The notes beneath the pieces are model-generated. The model searched no databases, was not told where the DNA came from, and saw only the letters and a list, made by a program, of their open reading frames with translations. A stretch of DNA of 64,000 nt from positions 1,486,760-1,550,759 of the forward strand of contig NZ_KB850072.1 of assembly GCF_000369525.1 (NCBI RefSeq). The letters are read 5' to 3'. The translations under genes were made by a program, and so were the position numbers. Positions 45,629 through 55,643 of this stretch are shown one piece after another (position 1 is the first letter of the stretch; each line of letters opens with the position of its first letter). Source of the stretch: Acinetobacter higginsii. GTDB taxonomy: Bacteria > Pseudomonadota > Gammaproteobacteria > Pseudomonadales > Moraxellaceae.

Positions 45629-45667
45629 TAAGCCTATAAATTTAATTAAAATATTTTTAAAATTTAC

Positions 45668-46651
45668 TTAAGCAACATTCATCAATTGAATAAACAACTC
45701 ATCCAATACCAGTTGGGTTTGTACATTTTGTTCAATCATTAACTTTTTTTGCTGTAAGTCAGAATAAATAGTAAAAAGTGCCTCTAAACTGTAGAACTCG
45801 ACTAGTGATTTAAAGTCCAAATCATTATTCTTTAATGATTGATTCAATTTTAAACTAATCAGATCCCCTAAAAGATATTCAAACATGGTGATCAATTCAG
45901 AGAAATTTAATTCTTTAGACCACTTATTTGAATAGTTTAAAGGCATATTCTTTTCAGCAACTAATTTAAACCAATCACTCAAGAATAATGCACGCTTCTG
46001 TAACCACTCACTCTTTTCAATCTCAATAGCAGTCAAAGGCATATCATTAGCAAGACTCAACAATAATGAGATTTGTTCATTCGAGATTTCTGGAATTTGC
46101 TGCTGCACAAATGTTTGTGCATCCTGAATCGTCAAGCGATCTAAAGCGAAGTGCTGTAAGCGACTTCGAATGGTTGCAGGAAGTTTTAAGTAATGATCTG
46201 CAAGCAAGATCAATACAACCTTCTCACCAGGCTCTTCCAAGGTCTTGAGCAGTGCATTGGCTGAGGCGGTATTCAGTGCTTCGGCAGGCTCAATAACCAC
46301 CACCCGCCAACCTTCTCCTGTTTGCTGAACAAACGGAAGTAGATCCCGAATTTTTTCAATTTTAATCTTTGCATTTTGCTTTTTATTGTCTTCATCCGTG
46401 GTGATATGCACATAGTTTGGATGCGTATCAGACTTCAACCATTGACAACTGGTACACTCACCACATGCCCGTTGTGCTTGCTTATTTAAACACAGCACCC
46501 AAGCCACAAATCGCTCTGCAAACTCTTTCTTGGCGCAACCTTTCTTTCCGTAAAATAAAAGACCATGCCCAAGTTCAGGGAACCGAGTTGTTAATAGTTC
46601 CCATGTCTGAGCATGCCAAGGATAAATCACTGTAGCTTGAGTATCGACCAT
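45668..46651 (-). CDS. holB: DNA polymerase III subunit delta'
   Basis: A 327-residue clamp-loader subunit. The P-loop is degenerate (YGKKGCAKKEF near 34-43), as in delta' which does not bind ATP. A zinc-binding Cys set CGECTSC sits near 63-69, and ALLKTLEEPGEKVVLILLADHYLKLPATIRSRLQ near 135-168 contains the SRC-like SRL sensor. It is separated from pilZ by about 2 kb of accessory genes. kdsB lies upstream. Confidence 0.92.
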   Translation of the reverse strand: MVDTQATVIYPWHAQTWELLTTRFPELGHGLLFYGKKGCAKKEFAERFVAWVLCLNKQAQRACGECTSCQWLKSDTHPNYVHITTDEDNKKQNAKIKIEKIRDLLPFVQQTGEGWRVVVIEPAEALNTASANALLKTLEEPGEKVVLILLADHYLKLPATIRSRLQHFALDRLTIQDAQTFVQQQIPEISNEQISLLLSLANDMPLTAIEIEKSEWLQKRALFLSDWFKLVAEKNMPLNYSNKWSKELNFSELITMFEYLLGDLISLKLNQSLKNNDLDFKSLVEFYSLEALFTIYSDLQQKKLMIEQNVQTQLVLDELFIQLMNVA

Positions 46652-46653
46652 AA

Positions 46654-47415
46654 TTATTCAAATGCACTCAAAGGCAGAGTATTTAAACGGTCTAAATCTG
46701 CCTGAGTATCAACCCCCGGCGGTAAGTTGGCTTCAGCCACAGCAATAGCAATACGGTGACCATTTTCGAGTACACGGAGTTGCTCTAAACTTTCCAACTT
46801 TTCGAGATGACCTTGTTCCCAAGTGACATAATCTTGTAGTAATTTCACACGATAGGCATATAGACCTAAATGACGAAAAGCTTGATCATGCAATGTTGGT
46901 TCAGCCTGTTTCGCAGCATCACGATCATACGGAATGGTTGCTCGGCTAAAATACAGCGCCTCATTACGCTTACTCATCACCACTTTAACAATACTATCTC
47001 GCTGAAACTCATCCAACTGATGGATTGGTTCACACAACGTAGACATTGAACATTGCGGATTTTCAACTAAAAGCTGACTCACCTGCTGAACCAATTGTGC
47101 AGGCAACAAGGGCTCATCGCCTTGTACGTTGACAATAATATCATCTTGTGACCATCCTTTCCGACGTGCAACTTCGCTTAAACGGTCGGTGCCTGAAGGA
47201 TGTTCTGCACGGGTCATCACCACATCAATCCCTTCCGCTCGACATACCTCTGCGATGCGCTCGTCATCCGTAGCCACACACAGATCATCAAAACCAGCAA
47301 CTTTTTTGGCTTGGTCAACCACACGCAAAATCATTGGACGACCATGAATGAGTAATAAAGGTTTTGCTGGTAAACGAGAACTAGCAAAACGAGCTGGAAT
47401 GACAATATGTTTCAT
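46654..47415 (-). CDS. kdsB: 3-deoxy-manno-octulosonate cytidylyltransferase
   Basis: A 253-residue enzyme making CMP-Kdo for lipid A. N-terminal [24 protein letters not shown] (5-28), [10 protein letters not shown] near 94-103, and the C-terminal [16 protein letters not shown] are the family markers. Acinetobacter lipooligosaccharide contains Kdo, so this is a housekeeping gene. Followed by holB; lpxK lies upstream. Confidence 0.95.
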   Translation of the reverse strand: MKHIVIPARFASSRLPAKPLLLIHGRPMILRVVDQAKKVAGFDDLCVATDDERIAEVCRAEGIDVVMTRAEHPSGTDRLSEVARRKGWSQDDIIVNVQGDEPLLPAQLVQQVSQLLVENPQCSMSTLCEPIHQLDEFQRDSIVKVVMSKRNEALYFSRATIPYDRDAAKQAEPTLHDQAFRHLGLYAYRVKLLQDYVTWEQGHLEKLESLEQLRVLENGHRIAIAVAEANLPPGVDTQADLDRLNTLPLSAFE

Positions 47416-47424
47416 GGTCGCTCT

Positions 47425-48432
47425 CTAAGAAAATTGAATACCGACGTGTTGTAACTGCTGTTTCAGCAAGTCATAACAATCGGATGATAAAACGGCCTCA
47501 ACAGGAACCACCCAAATCGGCGTGTTAAATTCAGGATGTTGCTTTAATAAGGTTTTAAACTTTACGGCATCTTTTTCAGTGGTGATAATGGCTTCTTGGT
47601 TGTCGAAGCTTAAATCATCAATTTCATAATCATGATGATCTGGGAACTCATGCGCCTGATATTGCTGCACGCCTATCGTATTTAAGGTGTGATAAAAACG
47701 TTGTGGAAAGCCAATACCAACAACCGCATTAAAATATTGAGTGGCATCAAACCAATCCACTTCAACATTTGTATTTAAAAGGTATGGCTGGCCAACCGCC
47801 AAATGCATACTTCTTTGTGCTTGTGCGGTTTTGCTATGCTCAATGACAGTACTACCATTTAAGCGTGATTTAGGCTCACGTAGATAACCTTCTGGTAATA
47901 ATTTTTCATTACCTAAACCTCGATTTTGATCGAGTACAATCCATTCAAGCTGACGTGCCAGAGCCCAATGTTGCAAACCATCATCACTAATAATGAGATC
48001 CAGTTGCTCATTTTCGAGTAACAATTCGATCGAAGCTTGTCGATTCGGCCCAACCGCCATTGGCACTTGGGTAGATTGGACAATAAGACAAGGTTCGTCA
48101 CCTGCAGCATCGGGCTCAGATTGTTGAGTCACCAAAAGCGGAAATGGACCTTCGCCGCCATAACCTCGACTAATCACACCCACCCGAATCTGCTGTTGCT
48201 GTAAATATTTGACCAGCTGAATCAACAATGGTGTTTTACCACTCCCACCAACCGTAATATTACCAATCACCATGACAGGTACGGGTGCTGTATAAACGGG
48301 TTTAATTCCGTGTTTATACAAGGCTTGGTTAGCACAAAAACCAAATCGGTATAACCAAGACAGTGGGCGCAACACCACCAACCACGAAGCTTGTTCATTC
48401 CAAGCATCCTGTATTCGTTGCGCCATCGACAT
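47425..48432 (-). CDS. lpxK: Tetraacyldisaccharide 4'-kinase
   Basis: A 335-residue inner-membrane-associated kinase that makes lipid IV-A. Walker A is GNITVGGSGKTPL near 58-70, followed by VISRGYGG near 87-94 and LIISDDGLQHWAL near 152-164. A hydrophobic N-terminal segment WLVVLRPLSWLYRFGF anchors it. The stop lies 9 bases before kdsB. With msbA it forms the lipid A export operon. Confidence 0.94.
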   Translation of the reverse strand: MSMAQRIQDAWNEQASWLVVLRPLSWLYRFGFCANQALYKHGIKPVYTAPVPVMVIGNITVGGSGKTPLLIQLVKYLQQQQIRVGVISRGYGGEGPFPLLVTQQSEPDAAGDEPCLIVQSTQVPMAVGPNRQASIELLLENEQLDLIISDDGLQHWALARQLEWIVLDQNRGLGNEKLLPEGYLREPKSRLNGSTVIEHSKTAQAQRSMHLAVGQPYLLNTNVEVDWFDATQYFNAVVGIGFPQRFYHTLNTIGVQQYQAHEFPDHHDYEIDDLSFDNQEAIITTEKDAVKFKTLLKQHPEFNTPIWVVPVEAVLSSDCYDLLKQQLQHVGIQFS

Positions 48433-48434
48433 AC

Positions 48435-50162
48435 TTAGTTTTCCTCAAAATTGCGTTGATGAAGCTGATAGTACATGCCATGTTTTGCCAGTAGCTCAGC
48501 ATGGGTACCTTGCTCAATAATCTGACCTTTATCCATCACCACAATGACATCTGCATTTTCAACTGTAGATAAGCGGTGAGCAATCACGATAGTGGTACGA
48601 CCTTGCATAGCTTCATCAAATGCTTGTTGGATGAAGTATTCAGATTCGTTATCCAAAGCACTGGTCGCTTCGTCTAAAATTAAAATTGGAGAGTCTTTTA
48701 AAATTGCTCTCGCAATCGCAATACGTTGACGCTGGCCACCTGATAGGTTTAAGCCTTGGGCACCTAGAATCGTGTCATAGCCTTGAGGCAAGTTCATAAT
48801 AAAGTCATGTGCATAAGCAGCTTTAGCAGCGGCAATCACTTGCTCATCACTTGAGTCTTGTAACTGACCATAAGCAATGTTATCGCGTACTGAACGATTA
48901 AATAACACCACTTGCTGATTCACGGTTGCAATTTGTGAGCGCAGATAAGCTAACTCAATCTCTTGAACAGGAATACCATCAAAATAGATTTGCCCTTCGC
49001 TTAACTCTTGAAAGCGTGGCAGCATGTTGACCAATGAGGTTTTCCCAGCCCCCGAACGTCCAACCAGTGCAACAGTTTGACCAGCCTTAATATCCAAAGA
49101 GAAGTCTTTAATCGCATGCGTACCATCATCATAACGCAGGTTGGCATGATCAAATTGAATATTACCTTTCAATGCAGGCTTAAGTTGACCATTATTGACT
49201 TCTTCAGGCATATCCAATAATTCAAAGACCGAATGTGCTGCTGCCAACCCACGTTGTAGTTTTTCATTGATATCAGTCAGGTTCTTCACTGGCTTAGAAA
49301 TCAAGCCCGCTGCGGTAATGAATGAAATAAACTCACCCGCTGAGGTATCTCCAAATACTTGTGGGCGCAACGCCAGCCAAAGAATGATTGCCATCGCCAT
49401 TGATAATAACAGCTGAATAATTGGGCTGTTAATATTTTGTACCACCACCATTTTCAAACCACGGCGTAAGTTTTCTTCTGAGGACTTATAAAAACGTTTT
49501 TGTTCAAACGCCTCACCCGTAAAACTCTTCACAACCGAGTTAGCGGTAATGGTTTCTTGAACCACATGGTTCACATCACCCATGGTATTTTGGACTTGGA
49601 TCGAAAGTTTCCGCATTTTCTTCGATGCGATTCTGACCAATACCCCAATAAATGGCATGAAAACCACGATACAAAGGGTTAAACGCCAGTTGGTATAAAG
49701 CAGATAGCTTAATAGACCAATAACAATCAAACCATCTTTGATCAGGGTCTGCAAAGATTCAGAAGAAGCAGCTGTTAACTGCTCTACGTTATACATCAAC
49801 TTGGCACTGATATGACCCGCACTGTTATCAAGATAGTATTGCGCTGGGAGTCTTAACAATTTTGCATAGACTTCCTGACGGATACTAAACACCAAACTAC
49901 GCGAAATAACAGCGGAAAAATATCCACCAAGGAATAGACCAACACCACGGAAAAACATCAGTAAAACAATCAGCGCTGGAAACCAATCTAAGTTTGTACG
50001 ACTGCCTTCTTGGATGGCATCAATAATGTATTTCAGCAACTTTGCGACAGAAACCTCCGTCGCCGCGTTGATTCCAAAGCCAAGTAAGACTAATAAGGCA
50101 ACGCCCCAATAAGATTTTAAATACGATATTAAACGGACATATACCTTAAAATCCTGATTCAC
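48435..50162 (-). CDS. msbA: Lipid A export ATP-binding/permease protein MsbA
   Basis: A 575-residue half-transporter that flips lipid A-core across the inner membrane. Six transmembrane segments (about 1-310) are followed by an ABC domain: Walker A GRSGAGKTS near 370, Q-loop ATVNQQ, signature LNLSGGQRQR near 475, Walker B ILILDEATSALD near 495, H-loop IAHRLST. GTG start overlapping the exbD stop. Confidence 0.95.
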   Translation of the reverse strand: MNQDFKVYVRLISYLKSYWGVALLVLLGFGINAATEVSVAKLLKYIIDAIQEGSRTNLDWFPALIVLLMFFRGVGLFLGGYFSAVISRSLVFSIRQEVYAKLLRLPAQYYLDNSAGHISAKLMYNVEQLTAASSESLQTLIKDGLIVIGLLSYLLYTNWRLTLCIVVFMPFIGVLVRIASKKMRKLSIQVQNTMGDVNHVVQETITANSVVKSFTGEAFEQKRFYKSSEENLRRGLKMVVVQNINSPIIQLLLSMAMAIILWLALRPQVFGDTSAGEFISFITAAGLISKPVKNLTDINEKLQRGLAAAHSVFELLDMPEEVNNGQLKPALKGNIQFDHANLRYDDGTHAIKDFSLDIKAGQTVALVGRSGAGKTSLVNMLPRFQELSEGQIYFDGIPVQEIELAYLRSQIATVNQQVVLFNRSVRDNIAYGQLQDSSDEQVIAAAKAAYAHDFIMNLPQGYDTILGAQGLNLSGGQRQRIAIARAILKDSPILILDEATSALDNESEYFIQQAFDEAMQGRTTIVIAHRLSTVENADVIVVMDKGQIIEQGTHAELLAKHGMYYQLHQRNFEEN

Positions 50163-50587
50163 TCAGTAAAACCTCTCGTTGGAACTTTAGTGCTGATATT
50201 GACGTTAACAAAACCGAGTTGACCTGCAACATCCATCACACGAATTACGTCTTGATGCGCAGCTTTGGCATCAGCCGCAATAATAAACATAAAATCACGA
50301 CGATCTTGTGCAACCTGCTTAATTGCCGTGCTTAAATCCGCAATATCTTTACTTGATAACGCTTGACCATTCACAGAATAGTGCCCTGTGGAGTCTACCA
50401 TGATTTCAATTTTGTGATCGAATTGTTTAGGTGGAACACCCTGCGCATCTGGCAATGTCAGGTTGATACGACTTTGTTGACTAAATGTCGTCGATAATAA
50501 TAAAAACACCAAAATAAATAACATACAGTCAATCATTGGTGTCAAATTGATATGAATATCTTCAACTTGAGAGCGCTTAAACTTCAT
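50159..50587 (-). CDS. exbD: ExbD/TolR-family biopolymer transport protein
   Basis: A 142-residue inner membrane protein with one N-terminal helix (HINLTPMIDCMLFILVFLLLSTTF, residues 12-35) carrying the conserved proton-channel Asp of the PMIDCM motif, then a periplasmic domain. It works with the adjacent ExbB-like motor to energise outer membrane functions. Its position before msbA-lpxK is the classic Gammaproteobacterial exbB-exbD-msbA order. Confidence 0.9.
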   Translation of the reverse strand: MKFKRSQVEDIHINLTPMIDCMLFILVFLLLSTTFSQQSRINLTLPDAQGVPPKQFDHKIEIMVDSTGHYSVNGQALSSKDIADLSTAIKQVAQDRRDFMFIIAADAKAAHQDVIRVMDVAGQLGFVNVNISTKVPTRGFTE

Positions 50588-50601
50588 ACGAGCACCTCGG
50601 C

Positions 50602-51243
50602 TTAGCTTGCACGACGGTGTTCTTGGACATGTGCTGTTTTTTTATAAAAAAGCGCAGCATGAAACAAAGTCGATTGTTGCTCTAATTCAGCAATATATTC
50701 ATGCACAACTCGCTGGAAATAGCGATAAGCAATCATTGCAGGAATCGCAATCAACATCCCGACAGCGGTTGTAATCAAGGCTTTAGAAATACCGGGCATC
50801 ATCATACTAGCATTACCAGCAGAGCCAACATCAATCACCAAAAATGATTCAATAATCCCGAGGACCGTTCCAAGCAAGCCTAATAAAGGTGCAATTGCAC
50901 TCAGAGTGCCTAAGAAATTGATATTTTTTTCGAGATGACTGATTTCTTGTGAAGCCGTTGCTTCCATCTGAGCACGCGCAAACTGTTCGCCTTGATCTTG
51001 ATGTTCATAACCCGCTTTTAAAATACGACCTAGTGGGCTTTTTGCTGCATCATCTTGTTGTAAACGAGCAATCACCGATTCAACATCCGAACCATTAACA
51101 AGCAACGCCTGCGGCAAAACTTGTGACCGTTTTAAACGAATATATCGTTCAAGTGTAATCGCAACCGTAAAAATTGATGAGAGAATGAGGGGCAGCATTA
51201 ACCAACCACCCGCTTTCACAAGTTCCCACATATTATTCCCCAA
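50602..51243 (-). CDS. exbB: MotA/TolQ/ExbB proton channel family protein
   Basis: A 213-residue membrane protein with three transmembrane segments (about 13-32, 108-130 and 157-176). FLGTLSAIAPLLGLLGTVLGIIESF and ISKALITTAVGMLIAIPAMIAYRYF are the MotA_ExbB signature. Pairs with ExbD 14 bases downstream to form a proton-driven motor. Confidence 0.92.
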   Translation of the reverse strand: MGNNMWELVKAGGWLMLPLILSSIFTVAITLERYIRLKRSQVLPQALLVNGSDVESVIARLQQDDAAKSPLGRILKAGYEHQDQGEQFARAQMEATASQEISHLEKNINFLGTLSAIAPLLGLLGTVLGIIESFLVIDVGSAGNASMMMPGISKALITTAVGMLIAIPAMIAYRYFQRVVHEYIAELEQQSTLFHAALFYKKTAHVQEHRRAS

Positions 51244-51327
51244 TAATATTTAAACTATAAAAGGATAGATTCGGATTCATTAATCACTCAATAACCTCGA
51301 AAGCGACTAACAAATCCACCCTTAATA

Positions 51328-52215
51328 TTAGTTAGGTAAACAAATATTGAGGATTCCATCCAACTCATCCAATGAGTGGTAATGAATGACCATTTTCCCT
51401 TTACCTTTTTGGTTATGGTCAATTTTCACATTTGCTCCGAAACGCTCTGAAAGTTTCTGAGTCAATTGTTCAATATCTGGAGAAATTTGGGCCTTTTCCT
51501 TTTCAGGCTTTGGTTCACTCCACTCACGAACTAACTGTTCAGTCTGACGTACTGACAAACCTTTTTCAATCACGATTTGCGCAACTGCAATTTGATCTTT
51601 GGGCTTCAAAGTCAGAATTGCACGGGCATGTCCCATATCAATCTGACCTTGTTGTATTAGGTCTTTAATCGGATCAGCTAAGCTCAACAAGCGCAACAGA
51701 TTACTCACTGTTGTACGCGCCTTACCCACCGTATCTGCAATTTCTTGATGACTTAAACCAAATTCATCATGAAAGCGCTGTAAAGCGACTGCTTGATCAA
51801 TCGGGTTTAAATCTTGACGTTGAATGTTTTCAATTAGAGCCAAGGCAATTGCGACTTGATCATTTAAGTCACGCACAATCGCAGGAATTTCAGTCAAACC
51901 TGCTAATTGGGCAGCACGCCAGCGACGTTCGCCCGCAATAATTTCGTAAGGATGTTGCTCATCATCCACAGGACGGATCACAATCGGTTGCATCACACCA
52001 TGTTTTTCAATTGATGCTGCAAGCTCTTGTAAATCTTGTTCTTGGATAAAACGACGTGGTTGGTATTCACCACGTTTCAATAAATTGACATCAATTTGCT
52101 TGAGTTGACCATGATCCAAGGCTTGTGCTTCAAGTTGCAATTTCTCTTTTTGAATTGAACCCAATAGCGCATCTAAACCACGACCTTTAGCCAATCCGCG
52201 TTTTTTGATGCTCAT
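51328..52215 (-). CDS. parB: Chromosome partitioning protein ParB
   Basis: A 295-residue ParB/Spo0J protein. The N terminus carries the Lys/Arg-rich GLAKGRGLDALLG, which contacts ParA. The ParB N domain has the GERRWRAAQLAG CTPase motif near 95-106, and the central HTH (LSHQEIADTVGKARTTVSNLLRLL) lies near 155-178. It binds parS centromere sites, spreads by a CTP-dependent clamp and helps segregate the origin. Overlaps parA by ATGA. Confidence 0.95.
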   Translation of the reverse strand: MSIKKRGLAKGRGLDALLGSIQKEKLQLEAQALDHGQLKQIDVNLLKRGEYQPRRFIQEQDLQELAASIEKHGVMQPIVIRPVDDEQHPYEIIAGERRWRAAQLAGLTEIPAIVRDLNDQVAIALALIENIQRQDLNPIDQAVALQRFHDEFGLSHQEIADTVGKARTTVSNLLRLLSLADPIKDLIQQGQIDMGHARAILTLKPKDQIAVAQIVIEKGLSVRQTEQLVREWSEPKPEKEKAQISPDIEQLTQKLSERFGANVKIDHNQKGKGKMVIHYHSLDELDGILNICLPN

Positions 52216-52994
52216 ACAGCACTTCCTTTTTTCACTTTACTTTTCTTCAACATTTCTGCGGCTAAGTTCAAATATGCAATCGCACCTTTGGAACTTTTCT
52301 CGAAATAAATCACAGGTAAACCATGGGCTGGCGCTTCTGCTAGACGGATATTTCGAGGAATTACCGTTTCATATAACTTTTTACCAAAATATTGCTCTAA
52401 TTCAGCAGACACATCGCGGGTCAACGCATTACGAGCATCATACATGGTACGTAATACCCCAACGATTTCCAAGTTTGGATTAAGGGCTTTTTGTATACGA
52501 TCAATGGTCTGTGTAAGATCAGCCAAACCTTCCAAAGCATAGTATTCACATTGCATTGGAATAATCACACCATTTACGGCAGCCAAGGCATTCACCGTGA
52601 TCAGGCTTAAGCTTGGTGCACAATCGACAATAATATAATCAAATGCAGAATCAACTTCTTGCAGTGCATTTTTAAGAATGAACTCTCGCCCTTCCTGTTC
52701 TGCAATGGCAAGTTCTACACCCGCAAGTTCACGGTTTGCACCTAAAACCTTATAACCCACTTCAGCTTTTTGAATCGCCGTTTCAATCGGCACTTCACCC
52801 AATAACACATCTGTGACTGAATAAAGTAAATCATTCTTTTGAATACCAGACCCCATGGTGGCATTCCCTTGTGAGTCCATATCGACCAACAAGACACGTT
52901 TTTTCAAGATCGCCAAAGAGGCAGCAAGATTGACTGCTGTCGTGGTTTTTCCCACACCACCTTTTTGGTTTGCAATCGCAATAATTTGAGCCAT
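52212..52994 (-). CDS. parA: Chromosome partitioning ATPase ParA
   Basis: A 260-residue ParA/MinD-family ATPase. The deviant Walker A is KGGVGKTT at 11-18, the second motif is LLVDMDSQGNAT near 35-47, and DYIIVDCAPSLS contains the hydrolysis Asp near 120. It forms a gradient on the nucleoid that pulls ParB-parS. It is chromosomal, judging from its rsmG and parB neighbours. Confidence 0.95.
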   Translation of the reverse strand: MAQIIAIANQKGGVGKTTTAVNLAASLAILKKRVLLVDMDSQGNATMGSGIQKNDLLYSVTDVLLGEVPIETAIQKAEVGYKVLGANRELAGVELAIAEQEGREFILKNALQEVDSAFDYIIVDCAPSLSLITVNALAAVNGVIIPMQCEYYALEGLADLTQTIDRIQKALNPNLEIVGVLRTMYDARNALTRDVSAELEQYFGKKLYETVIPRNIRLAEAPAHGLPVIYFEKSSKGAIAYLNLAAEMLKKSKVKKGSAV

Positions 52995-53012
52995 GACTAC
53001 CCTTAATATTTT

Positions 53013-53648
53013 TTATTGAATACGTTGAAGTAAAAGTAAATGACGCTGTTCATCCAATCTTGGCACACGCAGTTCAATGATCTTACATGAATACTGATCT
53101 TTCATCTGCTCAACTTCATCCTCTGGGATTAAGCCTTTCATTGCAGCAATGATACTTTGTTCATGCATATATGGTTGTGCTGCATCTACAAAATCGGTCA
53201 ATGAAGCAAATGCTCGACTTGTAATGACATCAAACTGACCAAGTTCTCCAATGCTGTCTTCATTTTCAACACGAGTTTGGACTGCAATTACATTTTTCAG
53301 TTTTAAGTCTGCAATAAATTGCTTCAGGAAACGAATCTTTTTCCCATTCGAATCTAATAGTACACAAGAACGTTCTGGTTGGCATAATGCAATGATCATG
53401 CCCGGCATACCACCGCCCGTACCCACATCTAACAAACGGCCTTGAGGCAAATCATTTAAGATACTTAAACTATCTAATAAATGTTTAACCAGCATTTCTT
53501 TCGGCTCGCGGATCGCCGTTAAATTGTATGCCTTATTCCATAGCACTAGCGCATCTTGATATTTCAATAAGAGTGTTAGGGCTTCTTCACTTAGGTTAAG
53601 ACCTAAAGCTTGGCTACCTTGCTTTAATTCTTGAAAAAAAGGATGCAT
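53013..53648 (-). CDS. rsmG: 16S rRNA (guanine527-N7)-methyltransferase
   Basis: A 210-residue SAM-dependent methyltransferase of G527 in 16S rRNA. The SAM motif is LLDVGTGGGMPGMIIAL near 67-83, with VITSRAFASL near 138-147. The earlier start at 53,702 adds 18 residues not seen in family members, so ATG 53,648 is preferred. Its place beside parA is the normal chromosomal gidB-parA-parB arrangement. Confidence 0.93.
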   Translation of the reverse strand: MHPFFQELKQGSQALGLNLSEEALTLLLKYQDALVLWNKAYNLTAIREPKEMLVKHLLDSLSILNDLPQGRLLDVGTGGGMPGMIIALCQPERSCVLLDSNGKKIRFLKQFIADLKLKNVIAVQTRVENEDSIGELGQFDVITSRAFASLTDFVDAAQPYMHEQSIIAAMKGLIPEDEVEQMKDQYSCKIIELRVPRLDEQRHLLLLQRIQ

Positions 53649-53822
53649 AACAGTGCGACATCTCGATAAACTTGCTGTGCAGTATACCGATTTCTGATAC
53701 AAGGCACAGCAGGACTTGTTGAACGATTATGCAGTTAATCATTTACAAGCATGATAAACTGCACAATCCTTTAAGTTTTTGTCTTTTCTTATGCAAAGCA
53801 CAGATAGACAAAGCATTTTTTA

Positions 53823-54512
53823 TTATGCAAACGCGCCCTGCTTGATTTGTTGATCAAGCTGCTCCAAACGCTCAGGTGTACCAACATCCACCCAAATTCC
53901 TTGCAACTTTTCAGCCGAAACTTGCTGCTGCTGCATGGCTTGTTTCAATAATGGTGCTAAAGGTCGTTTGCCATTTTCCAAACCTGCAAACATCTGTGGT
54001 GCAAAAACAGCAACACCACTATAAGTTAAGGCTTCACCCAATTGCTCTTGCTCAAAAGTGTAAGCTAAATCATTCGCTAGGATAAAGTCACCTTTTAAGT
54101 GCTGAGGTGGATTTTCAACCAAGACTAAATGTACTTGTTTATCTTCCAACTGAACATTCAACAATGAAGAAAAATCCATTGTGGTCCAGACATCACCATT
54201 GACCAAAATAAAAGGTTCATCACCCAACAATGGCAAAGCATTAATAATGCCGCCTGCTGTTTCCAAGCCTTCACCTTCGTGTGACCATAAAATAGTTACA
54301 CCAAATTGAGAGCCATCACCTAAAGCAGCAGCAAGTTTTTCACCCAACCAAGCAGTATTAATGACAATCTCGGTGACGCCGATTTTTTGCAACTTCTCAA
54401 TATGCCAAACAATCAGTGGCTTACCACCGACTTCCAGTAAAGGTTTTGGCGTATGCAAGGTCAATGGTCGCATACGATTACCAAGACCAGCCGCAAGAAT
54501 CATTGCTTTCAT
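53823..54512 (-). CDS. murU: N-acetylmuramate alpha-1-phosphate uridylyltransferase (MurU)
   Basis: A 229-residue nucleotidyltransferase. N-terminal LAAGLGNRMRPLTLHTPKPLL (6-26) is the activation loop, and FILVNGDVW near 100-108 holds the metal-binding Asp. It works with AmgK in the recycling of MurNAc to UDP-MurNAc, bypassing de novo MurA/MurB and giving fosfomycin tolerance in Pseudomonas. amgK overlaps upstream. It could also be annotated as a mannose-1-phosphate guanylyltransferase, but the amgK partner favours MurU. Confidence 0.88.
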   Translation of the reverse strand: MKAMILAAGLGNRMRPLTLHTPKPLLEVGGKPLIVWHIEKLQKIGVTEIVINTAWLGEKLAAALGDGSQFGVTILWSHEGEGLETAGGIINALPLLGDEPFILVNGDVWTTMDFSSLLNVQLEDKQVHLVLVENPPQHLKGDFILANDLAYTFEQEQLGEALTYSGVAVFAPQMFAGLENGKRPLAPLLKQAMQQQQVSAEKLQGIWVDVGTPERLEQLDQQIKQGAFA

Positions 54513-55531
54513 TATGCTGCAACCTCGTAATCACCATATTTTTCAATAAACTTCGGCATTACGATGTCACGAATGAACTGCATAAAGTCGTTCAGTTCAT
54601 CATAACCTTGGCTTTCTTCAAGCAAATACCACATCACGCGCGGTAAATCTTTTAAATAACCTGATTTGCCATCACGTTCAAATAGACGCACAAAGATACC
54701 CAAGATTTTCAGATGACGTTGGATCGCCATCAGATCAGCATCTCGTTTGAACTGCTCAAAACTACGATTTTCTTTCGCTGCTGCTGGCAATAAGTTATAG
54801 AACACTTCAAACCATTCGTAGACACGCTCAGCATTCCACTGCACATAAGCATCACGCGTAATCGAGATGAGATCGTAGGTATCAGCACCGATCACTGCAT
54901 CTTGGAAGTCAATTACACCAAGCTCTTGCTCATCTTCGATTTTCATCAAATTACGACTATGGAAGTCACGATGTACAATCACTTGCGGTTGATTAGTCGC
55001 CTCGATCGCAAGGAAATCAAATGCCTGCTCAATCGTTTCCAACTGCTGCTCCGTCGGCTGAATGTTTAATGATGGCAACATCCACTCTGTCAACAGACGC
55101 ATTTCCGTCATTAACTTTTCATAAGAATACGCAGGTAATTGTGCATTACCATTGATCTGCTGTAATTCAATCAACTGCTTAAAACTTTGTGCATAGTACT
55201 GATCGACTGTTTGATCATTGAGTAATGTCGATAAAACAACATCACCAAAATCCTCAAGCAGTAATAAACCCAAGGTTAAGTCTTTCGCAACAATATGCGG
55301 AACACGCACACCATTTTTATCAAAAAACTCATCAATGCTGACAAATGGCGCACAATCTTCTTTTTCAGGAGGCGCATCCATGAGCATATATGTTTTGTTT
55401 TGTATCGTAATTCGCGCATAGCGGCGAAAGCTTGCATCTCCTGCTAAAAAATTGATCTCAAATTGATCAGATTGGAGAGTGGCTTGAAGCCAAGTTTGTA
55501 TCAATTGTTCACGTTGTGTATTCATTTGCAA
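54512..55531 (-). CDS. amgK: N-acetylmuramate/N-acetylglucosamine kinase (AmgK)
   Basis: A 339-residue aminoglycoside phosphotransferase-fold kinase. The N-terminal lobe includes FLAGDASFRRYARI near 27-40. The catalytic loop is VIVHRDFHSRNLM near 192-204, with Asp and Asn, and the metal motif is LGVIDFQDAVIG near 210-222. Together with MurU it recycles cell-wall sugars by phosphorylating MurNAc at C1. Its stop/start overlap with murU supports one transcript. Divergent from lptD. Confidence 0.9.
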   Translation of the reverse strand: MQMNTQREQLIQTWLQATLQSDQFEINFLAGDASFRRYARITIQNKTYMLMDAPPEKEDCAPFVSIDEFFDKNGVRVPHIVAKDLTLGLLLLEDFGDVVLSTLLNDQTVDQYYAQSFKQLIELQQINGNAQLPAYSYEKLMTEMRLLTEWMLPSLNIQPTEQQLETIEQAFDFLAIEATNQPQVIVHRDFHSRNLMKIEDEQELGVIDFQDAVIGADTYDLISITRDAYVQWNAERVYEWFEVFYNLLPAAAKENRSFEQFKRDADLMAIQRHLKILGIFVRLFERDGKSGYLKDLPRVMWYLLEESQGYDELNDFMQFIRDIVMPKFIEKYGDYEVAA

Positions 55532-55643
55532 TAAAATCTAAAACTAGCTGAGATTTTGAAAGCTTAAGTGTAGCCACTTATCAACTTTTTCTCTATGATG
55601 CGACAATAATTAATTGTGAATTAGCGTATTGGTTAATGAGACA

